From positions 3,912 through 14,324 of the forward strand of contig QHOZ01000130.1 of assembly GCA_003219495.1 (NCBI GenBank): a stretch of DNA of 10,413 nt, written 5' to 3'. The stretch is from Verrucomicrobiota bacterium. GTDB taxonomy: Bacteria; Verrucomicrobiota; Verrucomicrobiae; Chthoniobacterales; UBA10450. Of this stretch, positions 1-6,805 are shown one piece after another. The first letter of the stretch is position 1. Every line of letters begins with the position of its first letter. Made by a program: the position numbers and the translations under genes. The notes beneath the pieces are model-generated. The model did no database searches and was not told the DNA's origin. It saw only the letters and a list, made by a program, of their open reading frames with translations.

Positions 1-789
1 TCGATCAAAGGCGAACAACATTTGGATCGACAGCGATTGCAGAAACTTCTGCCCGGGGGCGCGACGCGGAATGCGTTGGACTGCGCGTTGTGGGACTTGG
101 AAGCGAAACGTTCCAGCAAGCGCGTTTGGGAAATCGCGGACGTCGCGATGAAGCCGGAGGTCGAGACGTCGTTCACGCTTAGTCTCGACACGCCGGACAA
201 GATGGGAGCAGCGGCAAAGGCGAATGCGACGACACCCATGCTCAAATTGAAACTTGGCGGTGACGATCTCGATCTTGCGCGCGTCGAAGCCGTCCGCCAA
301 GCCAACGCAAGTTCGCGATTACTCATCGACGCGAACGAATCGTGGTCGCCCGATCATTATCGAAAAGTCGTGCCCGCGTTGAAAAAGTTGGGAGTCGAAT
401 TGATCGAGCAGCCATTTCCGGCCGCGAGTGATGAAATTCTCGAAACGCTCGATCGTCCGGTTCCGGTTTGCGCGGACGAGAGCTGTCACACGAGCGACGA
501 TCTTCCGCGACTGAAGAAACGCTACGACATGATCAACGTGAAGCTCGACAAGACCGGCGGACTAACAGAAGCGCTGCGACTGTGCACGCGCGCACGCGAA
601 AGCGGATTCAAGATCCTTGTCGGATGCATGGTGGGGACTTCGTTGAGCATGGCGCCTGCGCGTATCGCCGCGAGCGTCGCGGATTATGTCGATCTTGATG
701 GGCCGCTCTTGCTCGCGCGCGATCGCGAACACGCTCTGGTCTATCAGAACGGCAAGATCGACATCCCAAGCCGCGAACTTTGGGGTTAG
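1..789 (+). CDS. Dipeptide epimerase (L-Ala-D/L-Glu epimerase-like), 5'-truncated by window edge
   Basis: This is an enolase-superfamily enzyme, most like the dipeptide epimerases that interconvert L-Ala-D-Glu and L-Ala-L-Glu in the cytoplasm during recycling of peptidoglycan peptides. The frame is open from base 1, so the true start lies outside; 262 residues are present against about 340 usually, and the N-terminal capping domain is mostly missing. Counting from base 1, the barrel residues are all in place: the KxK pair at 82 and 84, metal ligands Asp110 (DAN), Glu136 (EQP) and Asp159 (ADES), and the second catalytic Lys181 in NVKLDKTGG. The GCMVGTSLSMAPA and DLDGP stretches near the end are what I know from this subfamily rather than from muconate or succinylbenzoate enzymes. 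The exact dipeptide substrate cannot be read from the sequence. The gene ends 33 bases before the next one on the same strand. Confidence 0.85.
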   Translation, partial: SIKGEQHLDRQRLQKLLPGGATRNALDCALWDLEAKRSSKRVWEIADVAMKPEVETSFTLSLDTPDKMGAAAKANATTPMLKLKLGGDDLDLARVEAVRQANASSRLLIDANESWSPDHYRKVVPALKKLGVELIEQPFPAASDEILETLDRPVPVCADESCHTSDDLPRLKKRYDMINVKLDKTGGLTEALRLCTRARESGFKILVGCMVGTSLSMAPARIAASVADYVDLDGPLLLARDREHALVYQNGKIDIPSRELWG

Positions 790-822
790 CGAAATCGCCG
801 TTCACTCTGTTAGTCTCAGGGA

Positions 823-1548
823 ATGGCGACGTCCTCGGAGAAAGTAGGGCCAAATCGGCAGGTCAAACCGCCGCCGGTGTCGCAACATTTGCGCGAGTTT
901 GCGTCGAATCCGCACGCCTGGGCTGTTCTCGCGCGAAATATGATCCCAGTTGTCGGGATCTACGGATTCAGGTGGAGCGCCGGCCTCACCGTTTTCAATT
1001 ACTGGTTCGACGGATTGACCGCGCTGGCGGCGATCATCGCTGCGTGCGTTCCGCGCGCGCTCCGCGAGTCGCAATCGAAATCGGCCCCGCCGAATCCGAT
1101 TAAGCTGTTCTTCAGCGGCATCCTCACCTGGGTTTTTCTCGTCGGCATCGTCGGTTTGCCTTACTGGATGGTGCTGGTTCCATTGCACAGACTGTTGCTC
1201 GGGGACAACGTTCGACACCAACTCGCGCAATCGCCCGCCCTCTGGTTCGCGTTCGGATCAATCGCGATCGGACATTTTTGGAAAGCGTTCAGAGCGGGCT
1301 ACGACGAAATGCCTGACAATGAGCTGAAGCAACGTTTGCGTTGGGATGTTTACCTGTTGATGCTGCGCGGCATCGCGATGTTTATGATGCTCGGCTTCGC
1401 GTTTTTTATCGTGCCGCTGATGGCGCTGCTCTTGAGTTATTTTGAAATCTGGCCGGAGCGCGTGATCGGCGCTGTCTTCGGCGATCCCAAGCGCTTGTAT
1501 GAATACGATCCCGAAACCGATTCGAAGCGGCGCAAGATTGACCTTTAG
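823..1548 (+). CDS. Small polytopic membrane protein (DUF6498-like)
   Basis: This 241-residue protein has a soluble, proline-containing N-terminus (about 1-32) and then hydrophobic stretches at about 33-48, 56-76, 95-121, 138-152 and 176-208, so probably four to five membrane helices. The C-terminus is short and charged (about 210-241). The pattern Asn-x-Ile-Pro around residues 39-42, followed by a Trp/Tyr-rich second helix, resembles the DUF6498 family as I remember it, but I could not check this and no function is known for that family. The ATG at 823 is the first good start after the epimerase stop; it has only a purine stretch directly against it and no well-spaced ribosome binding site. 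Co-transcription with the epimerase is plausible because the gap is only 33 bases. The stop codon overlaps the stop of the convergent acetyltransferase gene. Confidence 0.7.
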   Translation: MATSSEKVGPNRQVKPPPVSQHLREFASNPHAWAVLARNMIPVVGIYGFRWSAGLTVFNYWFDGLTALAAIIAACVPRALRESQSKSAPPNPIKLFFSGILTWVFLVGIVGLPYWMVLVPLHRLLLGDNVRHQLAQSPALWFAFGSIAIGHFWKAFRAGYDEMPDNELKQRLRWDVYLLMLRGIAMFMMLGFAFFIVPLMALLLSYFEIWPERVIGAVFGDPKRLYEYDPETDSKRRKIDL

Positions 1549-2078
1549 CTCTTCGCCTCTTCCACTTTGTAAATCACCATCCCGCGCGCTTGGTAATTTG
1601 CGAGCGCTTGCGAGTGATCGCGATTGCAGGTGTGCACCCAAACGCGCATCGGGACGATCCCGCGATGGCGCGACCACGCTTGTTCGATTGCACTCGTTAG
1701 CAGCGCGCCGCCTAAACCGCGGCCGATGAATTGCGGCAACAAGCCGAAGTAAGCGATCTCGACAGCGCCCTCATCATCGCGGCGAAGTTCATAATAACCG
1801 GCGAGCTCTTCATTATAGTACGCGGCAAATGTCCGCAGCTCGGGCGCGATCGCGTATTCCTTCCATTGCTCGTCCGTCCAAGGACGCTTGTCGATCCAAC
1901 GCCACTGCGCGCCAACGTTGAAATAAAGATCACGATTGAATCGCCAATCCCGATCCGTCAGTTCGCTAACTTGAAACTGCTCGTCCGCTCGCTTCGGCCG
2001 CAACTGCTCGGGCGAACGCATCTCAAGATAAGTTGTGACCAAAGTTTCGGTCGCGTCACTCGTCAGACCGCTCGTCAC
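1545..2078 (-). CDS. GNAT family N-acetyltransferase
   Basis: This is a 177-residue GNAT-fold protein that should transfer an acetyl group from acetyl-CoA to an amine; the substrate is unknown. The acetyl-CoA-binding motif A is clear as QFIGRGLGGALL at 116-127, matching the Q/R-x-x-G-x-G/A rule, and it follows a beta-strand (VEIAYFGLLP) in the expected place. A later strand (MRVWVHT, 144-150) and the NYQARGM helix-turn at 161-167 are typical of the C-terminal half. Residues 55-75 are rich in Trp and charge, which may shape the acceptor pocket. The GTG start overlaps the TGA of the upstream dehydrogenase gene as GTGA, so translation is probably coupled and the two share an mRNA. The 3' end overlaps the convergent membrane-protein gene by four bases (TTAG, each strand using its own stop). 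Confidence 0.85.
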   Translation of the reverse strand: MTSGLTSDATETLVTTYLEMRSPEQLRPKRADEQFQVSELTDRDWRFNRDLYFNVGAQWRWIDKRPWTDEQWKEYAIAPELRTFAAYYNEELAGYYELRRDDEGAVEIAYFGLLPQFIGRGLGGALLTSAIEQAWSRHRGIVPMRVWVHTCNRDHSQALANYQARGMVIYKVEEAKS

Positions 2079-3193
2079 TTTTGAAACGCTTCTTTGTTTA
2101 CGACATAAGGCATCTTCGTCGGATCGCCCCCGTAATTTCCCTCCAGCACATCGATGACTGCTTGCGCGGTGCGCCAGGCCATTCCCTTGTCTGGATCGAC
2201 ATCGAGCCGCGTGATCGTGGCTCCGCTGGCAAAATGGTGAAAAAGGCGGCAGCGATCCGCGATTTCGGGATCAAGCAATGGTGAATCCGGCGGCAGCGGT
2301 TCTTTTTCAAACACATCGAGCGCCGCGCCGGCGATGATCTTTTCTCTCAGCGCTTTCGCGAGCGCGTTTTCATCAACCACCGGCCCGCGCGACGTATTTA
2401 TTAAGTACGCGGTTGGTTTCATCAGCTTGAGCGTCTTGTCGTTGACGAGATGAAATGTCGGTTTGTCGGTCTCACCCTCGCGCAACAACGGAACGTGAAT
2501 GCTTACGTAATCTGCGCCGCGCAACGCTTCCTCAAGATCGACATATTTGATCCAGGTTTTCTCTTTTTGAATTCCACTTGCCTGGCGCAGGTCCATCGTT
2601 TGTTGAATGGCCGCGATGTACTGATTGTTCTGGTACGCCGGATCGTAACAAAAGATGTTCATGTCGAAGCCGGAGCACTTCTTGATCATCGCCAATCCGA
2701 TTCGACCCGTGCCAATGATCGCGATCGTCTTGCCGGTCACTTCGTCACCGAGGAATGGCAGGAACGGATGCCAGGACGGCCAGGTTTGTTCGCGAACCAG
2801 ACGCTCGCTCATCCACATTTTGCGCGCGAGCATACCCAGCATAAAAAACCCAAACTCGGCCGTCGCTTCGGTCAACACGTCAGCCGTGTTCGTGAACGGG
2901 ATTTTGTATTTGTTTGCCTCGGCGCGATTGATGTTGTCGAAGCCGACCGCGATCTGCGCCACGACCCTTAGCGTCCCCTTCCCCGCTTCGAAAACTTCCG
3001 CGTCAATCTTGTCGCGTAGCGTCGTGATCAACCCATCGATTCCACTCGCGACTTTCTCGATGATCAACTTCTTCGGCGGCGCCTCGGGTCCTTGGAAAAC
3101 TTCGAGATCGTAACCGCGTTCGCGCAGTCGATTTTCCGCCCGATCGCCGATTCGCGACGTAGCAAAGACACGAGACTTTTTCTTATCGGTCAT
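2075..3193 (-). CDS. D-isomer-specific 2-hydroxyacid dehydrogenase
   Basis: This 372-residue cytoplasmic oxidoreductase should reduce a 2-oxo acid such as glyoxylate, hydroxypyruvate or pyruvate to the D-2-hydroxy acid. The N-terminal substrate domain spans about 1-115 and carries the VAQIAVGFDNI segment. The NAD-binding domain has GTGRIG at 161-166 and an acidic Asp184 at the end of the second strand, which favours NAD over NADP. The catalytic triad reads as Arg269 (NTSRGPVVDE), Glu298 (FEKEP) and His320 (HHFASGAT). The protein is 40-50 residues longer than common members, mainly from a segment at about 187-217 just after Asp184 and from the C-terminal tail. The ATG at 3193 is the natural start, though upstream bases are pyrimidine-rich with no clear ribosome binding site. 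It sits between the disrupted aminotransferase gene and the coupled acetyltransferase gene. The substrate cannot be decided. Confidence 0.88.
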   Translation of the reverse strand: MTDKKKSRVFATSRIGDRAENRLRERGYDLEVFQGPEAPPKKLIIEKVASGIDGLITTLRDKIDAEVFEAGKGTLRVVAQIAVGFDNINRAEANKYKIPFTNTADVLTEATAEFGFFMLGMLARKMWMSERLVREQTWPSWHPFLPFLGDEVTGKTIAIIGTGRIGLAMIKKCSGFDMNIFCYDPAYQNNQYIAAIQQTMDLRQASGIQKEKTWIKYVDLEEALRGADYVSIHVPLLREGETDKPTFHLVNDKTLKLMKPTAYLINTSRGPVVDENALAKALREKIIAGAALDVFEKEPLPPDSPLLDPEIADRCRLFHHFASGATITRLDVDPDKGMAWRTAQAVIDVLEGNYGGDPTKMPYVVNKEAFQK

Positions 3194-3207
3194 AGCAGAA
3201 GAGAACT

Positions 3208-3269
3208 AGACAGGATTAGCCCGATTTTTACGAAACCCCAACAATCCTCAAATCTTGTGAATCCTGTCT
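3208..3269. repeat. Imperfect palindromic intergenic repeat (REP-like)
   Basis: The 10-bp arm AGACAGGATT at 3208-3217 is matched exactly by its inverse AATCCTGTCT at 3260-3269. Inside it, after a 5-base mismatch on each side, GATTT (3223-3227) pairs with AAATC (3250-3254). The right arm also shows a 9-base rhythm of AATCC/AATCT-type units. The element covers 62 of the 77 bases between the repaired aminotransferase stop and the dehydrogenase start. As RNA it would form a long interrupted hairpin between two co-directional genes, so it could attenuate transcription, stabilise mRNA or process it. The ACAGGATT/AATCCTGT theme matches a dispersed intergenic repeat I recall from several environmental phyla; that is memory, not a search. 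Confidence 0.65.
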
Positions 3270-3348
3270 GTTAAAGATTTTTATTTGCCCAGGCACCGAC
3301 GCGCTCGAGAGCTTTCTCGATGTTCTCGATCGAGTTCGCGACGCTGAA

Positions 3349-3374
3349 TCGGAGATAACCTTCGGAGATAACCT
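3349..3374. repeat. 13-bp perfect tandem duplication
   Basis: The unit TCGGAGATAACCT occurs twice, at 3349-3361 and 3362-3374, and is followed by a further TCG at 3375-3377. The pre-duplication sequence would therefore have had TCG at both ends of the unit, a 3-base microhomology typical of slippage or microhomology-mediated duplication. It lies in the aminotransferase gene over the codons for Glu-Gly-Tyr-Leu-Arg and shifts the frame by one base. Confidence 0.95.
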
Positions 3375-3882
3375 TCGCCAAATTTTCCGAAAGCTGTGCC
3401 GGAAAGTCCGGCCACGCCGGCGTCGTCGAGCAAAGCGTCTGCTAATTTTTTCGAAGGCCAACCGGTTTTCGTGACGTTCGGGAAGACGTAAAACGCGCCA
3501 TGCGGCGAGCGACAGGAAAATCCTTTGATTTTATTCAGACCGGCGACCATTACATCGCGGCGCTTTTTGAATTCGGCGCACATCTTGTCGACCGATTCCT
3601 GCGGACCACGCAATGCTTCGACCCCGGCGACCTGGGTGAAGCTGGCGGTGCACGAGTTCGAATTCGTCATCAATCGCGCGATGTGCGCCGCGAAGTCCGC
3701 ACGCATCACGCCATAGCCCATTCGCCAACCGGTCATCGCGTAAGTCTTGGAAAATCCATCGAGCAAAATCGTGCGCTCTTTCATTCCATCGAGCGACATG
3801 ATCGAATGATGCTCACCCTCAAAAATCAGCCGGCTATAAATTTCGTCCGATAAAATCATCACGTCGCGATCGCCAATCGCGC

Positions 3883-3914
3883 GCGCGATTTGCTCGATGC
3901 GCGATTTGCTCGAT
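3883..3914. repeat. 16-bp perfect tandem duplication
   Basis: The unit GCGCGATTTGCTCGAT occurs twice with no mismatch, at 3883-3898 and 3899-3914. It lies inside the aminotransferase gene and adds 16 bases, so the reading frame changes by one. With one copy removed, the family-consistent sequence Asp-Ile-Glu-Gln-Ile-Ala-Arg-Ala-Ile-Gly is read straight through. Confidence 0.95.
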
Positions 3915-4633
3915 GTCGATCTTCGTGAGCATGCCACCGGTCGGATTCTGTGGGGAATTCAGAATAATGAGCTTCGTGCGATCATTGATGAGCCCCGCGA
4001 GCTCATTGACGTCCAACCGGAAATCCATGTCCTCGCGCAAACGGATCGGCACCGCTTTTGCACCGACGTAGTCGATCATCGATTCGTAAATCGGAAATCC
4101 TGGATTCGGGTAAATCACTTCGTCGCCTTCGTCCGCGAGCGCGAGGATCGAGAAAAAAATGATCGGCTTGCCACCGGGCACGACCACAACCTCCTCCGGC
4201 GACACATCGACCTTCCGCGTGTTGCTCACCTCCTCCGCAATCGCTTCGCGCAATTGCGGCAATCCTGCCGACGGTCCGTAATGGGTGAACCCTTTCCGCA
4301 ACGCATCGACGCCGGCATCGATAATGTTGGCGGGCGTGTCGAAATCCGGCTCGCCGATTTCGAGATGAACGATGTCGCGTCCCTTTGCTTCCAGGGCCTT
4401 CGCTTTTACCAAAACTTCGAATGCCGTTTCGGTGCCAAGTCGTTGCATGCGCTTGGCCAGGCGAAGGTCACGCGCTTTTGAAGGCGGAGTTTTGCTCCCA
4501 GAAACGCCGGGTTGCGCGCCGGTCTTGGAGCCCAGAGTTGGTGTCGCGCTGCTCATGCAGTCCCGAAATCAACCCCGAAAACTTTCGAGGTCAACATTTG
4601 CGACGAACGCGACCGGCTCTAAGTTTCGCTGCT

Positions 4634-5281
4634 TTGAAACGTTGGCTGCCCCTCTCCCTGCTCGCGATCCTTATTCTCGGCACCATGGGCGTTTACGTTG
4701 ATTGGAATTGGCGGCGACAGATTTCGCCGCGCGGCGGACGCTATTTCTTTCATCGCGTGACGCTGCAAGTCCCATCCTTTCGGCAGGGCGACGAAAAATG
4801 GAGTGACGATCCGCTCGGTGGCGTGGAGGAAAATGGAACGATTGGCGGAGAAGGTTGCGCCGTTGCCGCGGCCGCGATGGTTTTCAAATTCTACGGCGTG
4901 GATGTCGATCCTCAGCAGTTGAACTGGTACTTGAGCGTCGTTGGCGGATACACCGAACGCGGATGGCTTTATTGGGATCGCGCGGCCTGGTTCGCACCGG
5001 ACCGCGTGCGGCACGTTTACGAAGACTTACCTTCGTATGCGCTGATCGATTCCAATCTCGCGCACGGAAATCCTGTGATCGTGCGCGTCCGGCTGCGAAA
5101 CGGCATCACACATTTTGTGGTCATCGCCGGAAAGGACGGCTTCGATTATCTCGTGCAGGATCCGGGCGCGGGTGCGAGTAAAGGTTTATATCCGCTGCGG
5201 GAATTGCATAGCGACATCGACGGGTTACGATTTTACGAGCGGCTTACTCCGGCGACGCAGTTAGCGGCACAGCATTTCTGA
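4634..5281 (+). CDS. Membrane-anchored C39-like cysteine peptidase
   Basis: This is a papain-fold protein of the C39_2 type, probably cutting or binding peptides outside the cytoplasmic membrane. With a TTG start at 4634 it has 215 residues: a Lys-Arg-Trp start, a hydrophobic anchor at about 5-22, a VPSFRQGDEKW segment at 46-56 (the usual lead-in of the family), the catalytic Cys75 in GEGCAVAAAAMV, His160 in GITHFVVIAG and Asp176 in YLVQDPGAG. The frame stays open further upstream, but that part overlaps the opposite aminotransferase gene and looks like shadow. ATG at 4685 is possible but would delete the anchor, so I prefer TTG despite no visible ribosome binding site. The stop is five bases before the secreted protease start, implying one operon. 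Unlike ABC-transporter C39 domains there is no transporter part, so bacteriocin export is not suggested. Confidence 0.8.
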   Translation: MKRWLPLSLLAILILGTMGVYVDWNWRRQISPRGGRYFFHRVTLQVPSFRQGDEKWSDDPLGGVEENGTIGGEGCAVAAAAMVFKFYGVDVDPQQLNWYLSVVGGYTERGWLYWDRAAWFAPDRVRHVYEDLPSYALIDSNLAHGNPVIVRVRLRNGITHFVVIAGKDGFDYLVQDPGAGASKGLYPLRELHSDIDGLRFYERLTPATQLAAQHF

Positions 5282-5286
5282 TTATC

Positions 5287-6771
5287 GTGAAGCAGCAAGG
5301 GGTACGACTAGGGATCATTGCAGCGGCGGTTTTGTTGTTAACCGTGATGCCGCTGCGCGCGGTCATTCTTTACGGAACCGGCGATCCGACTGCGAATACA
5401 ACCGCACCAACTGGAGCGCTCGCGGGAAGCGGGTGGCAGTACGAAGGAGCATTCAACGGTCTTGGCGGAACGGTGATCGCTACAAACTATTTCATTACCG
5501 CCAAACATATCGGCGGCAGCGTTGGAAACATTTTCGTCTTTAACGGAGTCAATTACACGACGGATGCTGCGTTCCCCGATCCGTCGAGCGATCTCCAAAT
5601 TTGGCGCGTGGCCGGCAATTTTCCAACTCACGCTCCGGTCTTTAGCAGCGCACCAGGAAGTGAAGTGAATCTTGGCCTGGTTGTGATTGGGCGCGGCCGA
5701 CAACGCGGCAGTGCTGTCACGGTCGGCGACGATTCGCATCTCGGCGGCTGGCTGTGGGGATCCTTCGATGACGTCCAGCGTTGGGGCACAAATGTGGTCG
5801 GCTCCATTTTCATCGATTCGACCTACGGCGATCTTCTGCGCGCGCCATTCAATTCCGATGCCGGTCCGAACGAAGCGCATTTGGCACCCGGCGATTCAGG
5901 CGGCGCCGTGTTCGTATTAAATCCTGCGACCAACGTTTGGGAGCTGGCCGGCATCAATCTCGCAGCCGATGGTCCCTTTAGCGCTTCCCAGACTGGTGCG
6001 AATTCCTTCGATGCCGCAATGTTCGACACGACCGGACTTTTCGTGCCGGGCGCTGTCGGCGGCTGGGTCTCAGCGCCCAATCCAAGCGCCTTTTACGCAA
6101 CCGAAATCGCGGTGCACCGTGGTTTCATTGAAGCGACCGTCATGGGATTAAGCAGTGTTGTCTCGCGCAAAATGCATGGAAACACGGCCTTCGATGTCCA
6201 TCTTCCGGAAAGCGGTCCGCCGGGGATCGAATGCCGGAGCGGCGGCATGACGAACAACTACCAACTTGTTTTCACTTTCGCGAACGATGTCAGCGTTACG
6301 AACGCAATCATTTCGAGCGGCGCCGGCAGTGTGAGCACCGTTGCCGTCCAAGGAAACTTGGTGACCGTGAATTTAATGGGTGTCATGAACGCGCAAACAA
6401 TCACGCTTACGCTCAAAAACGTGAACGACGGGATCAACATTAGCGATGTTGAAGCGAAAATGAGCGTCCTCGTTGCCGACACCAACGCGGATCGGTCCGT
6501 CGATTCAGCGGATATTACAAACACGAAATCTCAATCTGGAAGCGCGGTGACCGAATCGAACTTTCGAAAAGACATAAACGCGGATGGTTTTCTCGACAGC
6601 GCGGATATCAGTCTGGTCAAATCAAAATCGGGAACCGGTTTGCCGTCGACTTCGGTAACGTTGTCCGCGCCTGTAGGATCGACATCGCTTAGAACGTTCC
6701 CGTTGCCGCCAACAAAACCGCGTCCGTCAGCAATTCTCCCGCGAAAAAAATCTGGAGAACAGCGGCGCTGA
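5287..6771 (+). CDS. Secreted trypsin-like serine protease with verrucomicrobial C-terminal module and dockerin-like repeat
   Basis: This 494-residue exported protein starts with GTG and has a signal peptide (about 1-25, cleavage after Leu-Arg-Ala). The chymotrypsin-fold domain spans about 27-260 with a complete triad: His74 (ITAKH), Asp102 (SDL) and Ser204 (PGDSGGAVF). Residues about 270-395 form a beta-rich domain with SRKMHG (293-298), GIECRSGG (313-320) and alternating Val/Thr strands. A dockerin type I-like end follows, with two calcium-loop patterns at 398-409 (DxNxD...D) and 429-440 (DxNxDG...D), each followed by a Lys-Ser-x-Ser-Gly helix. After Gly-Leu-Pro at 451-453 there are 41 further residues, rich in Pro, Lys and Arg, that I do not recognise; a one-base shift near 6641 would end the protein at 6656-6658. 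The gene follows the C39-like peptidase by five bases. Its substrate is unknown; no cohesin partner is seen here. Confidence 0.85.
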   Translation: MKQQGVRLGIIAAAVLLLTVMPLRAVILYGTGDPTANTTAPTGALAGSGWQYEGAFNGLGGTVIATNYFITAKHIGGSVGNIFVFNGVNYTTDAAFPDPSSDLQIWRVAGNFPTHAPVFSSAPGSEVNLGLVVIGRGRQRGSAVTVGDDSHLGGWLWGSFDDVQRWGTNVVGSIFIDSTYGDLLRAPFNSDAGPNEAHLAPGDSGGAVFVLNPATNVWELAGINLAADGPFSASQTGANSFDAAMFDTTGLFVPGAVGGWVSAPNPSAFYATEIAVHRGFIEATVMGLSSVVSRKMHGNTAFDVHLPESGPPGIECRSGGMTNNYQLVFTFANDVSVTNAIISSGAGSVSTVAVQGNLVTVNLMGVMNAQTITLTLKNVNDGINISDVEAKMSVLVADTNADRSVDSADITNTKSQSGSAVTESNFRKDINADGFLDSADISLVKSKSGTGLPSTSVTLSAPVGSTSLRTFPLPPTKPRPSAILPRKKSGEQRR

Positions 6772-6805
6772 TTCGCGCAGCGAAGGCCGCCCTTGTTCGC
6801 GAGCG

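Larger units (their letters stand above)
3271..4556 (-). pseudogene. PLP-dependent class I/II aminotransferase, disrupted by two tandem duplications
   Basis: This is an aspartate/aromatic-type fold I aminotransferase. The intact frame runs from ATG at 4556 through GEPDFDTP (68-75), Asn204 (NPTGG) and Ile-Glu-Gln-Ile-Ala (215-219). A 16-bp tandem duplication then shifts the frame, and left uncorrected it would end at 3834. In the next frame the protein continues with Asp232 (SDEIY), the PLP lysine Lys265 (GFSKTYAMTGWR) and up to GEGYLR, where a 13-bp duplication shifts it again; uncorrected, this frame stops at 3281. Removing one copy of each gives 1257 bases, 418 residues, ending ANKNL with TAA at 3271-3273. 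Arg393 in GYLRFS, which binds the substrate carboxylate in the family, lies in the second duplication. The first 30 residues are a Ser/Pro/Lys-rich extension, so Met37 is an alternative start. The amino acid substrate is unknown. It may be a true recent pseudogene or an assembly artefact. Confidence 0.88.

Noticed and set aside
398..720. Possible alternative-frame genes inside the epimerase and its 3' end
   Set aside because: These frames are Arg-rich shadows of the conserved epimerase barrel sequence.
2450..3113. Long open frames on the plus strand opposite the 2-hydroxyacid dehydrogenase
   Set aside because: The opposite strand holds a complete enzyme with all catalytic motifs. The plus-strand translations show no domain and are His/Arg-rich in the way of antisense shadows.
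3897..4481. 194-codon open frame on the plus strand opposite the aminotransferase
   Set aside because: It is antisense to the well-conserved aminotransferase sequence and shows no recognisable motif.
4385..4633. Upstream extension of the C39-like peptidase frame
   Set aside because: It overlaps the 5' end of the opposite aminotransferase gene and encodes no signal or domain. The hydrophobic anchor starts right after TTG at 4634.
6772..6784. Hairpin TTCGC-GCA-GCGAA after the protease stop as a terminator
   Set aside because: The stem is only five pairs and has no following T-run on either strand at the right distance.
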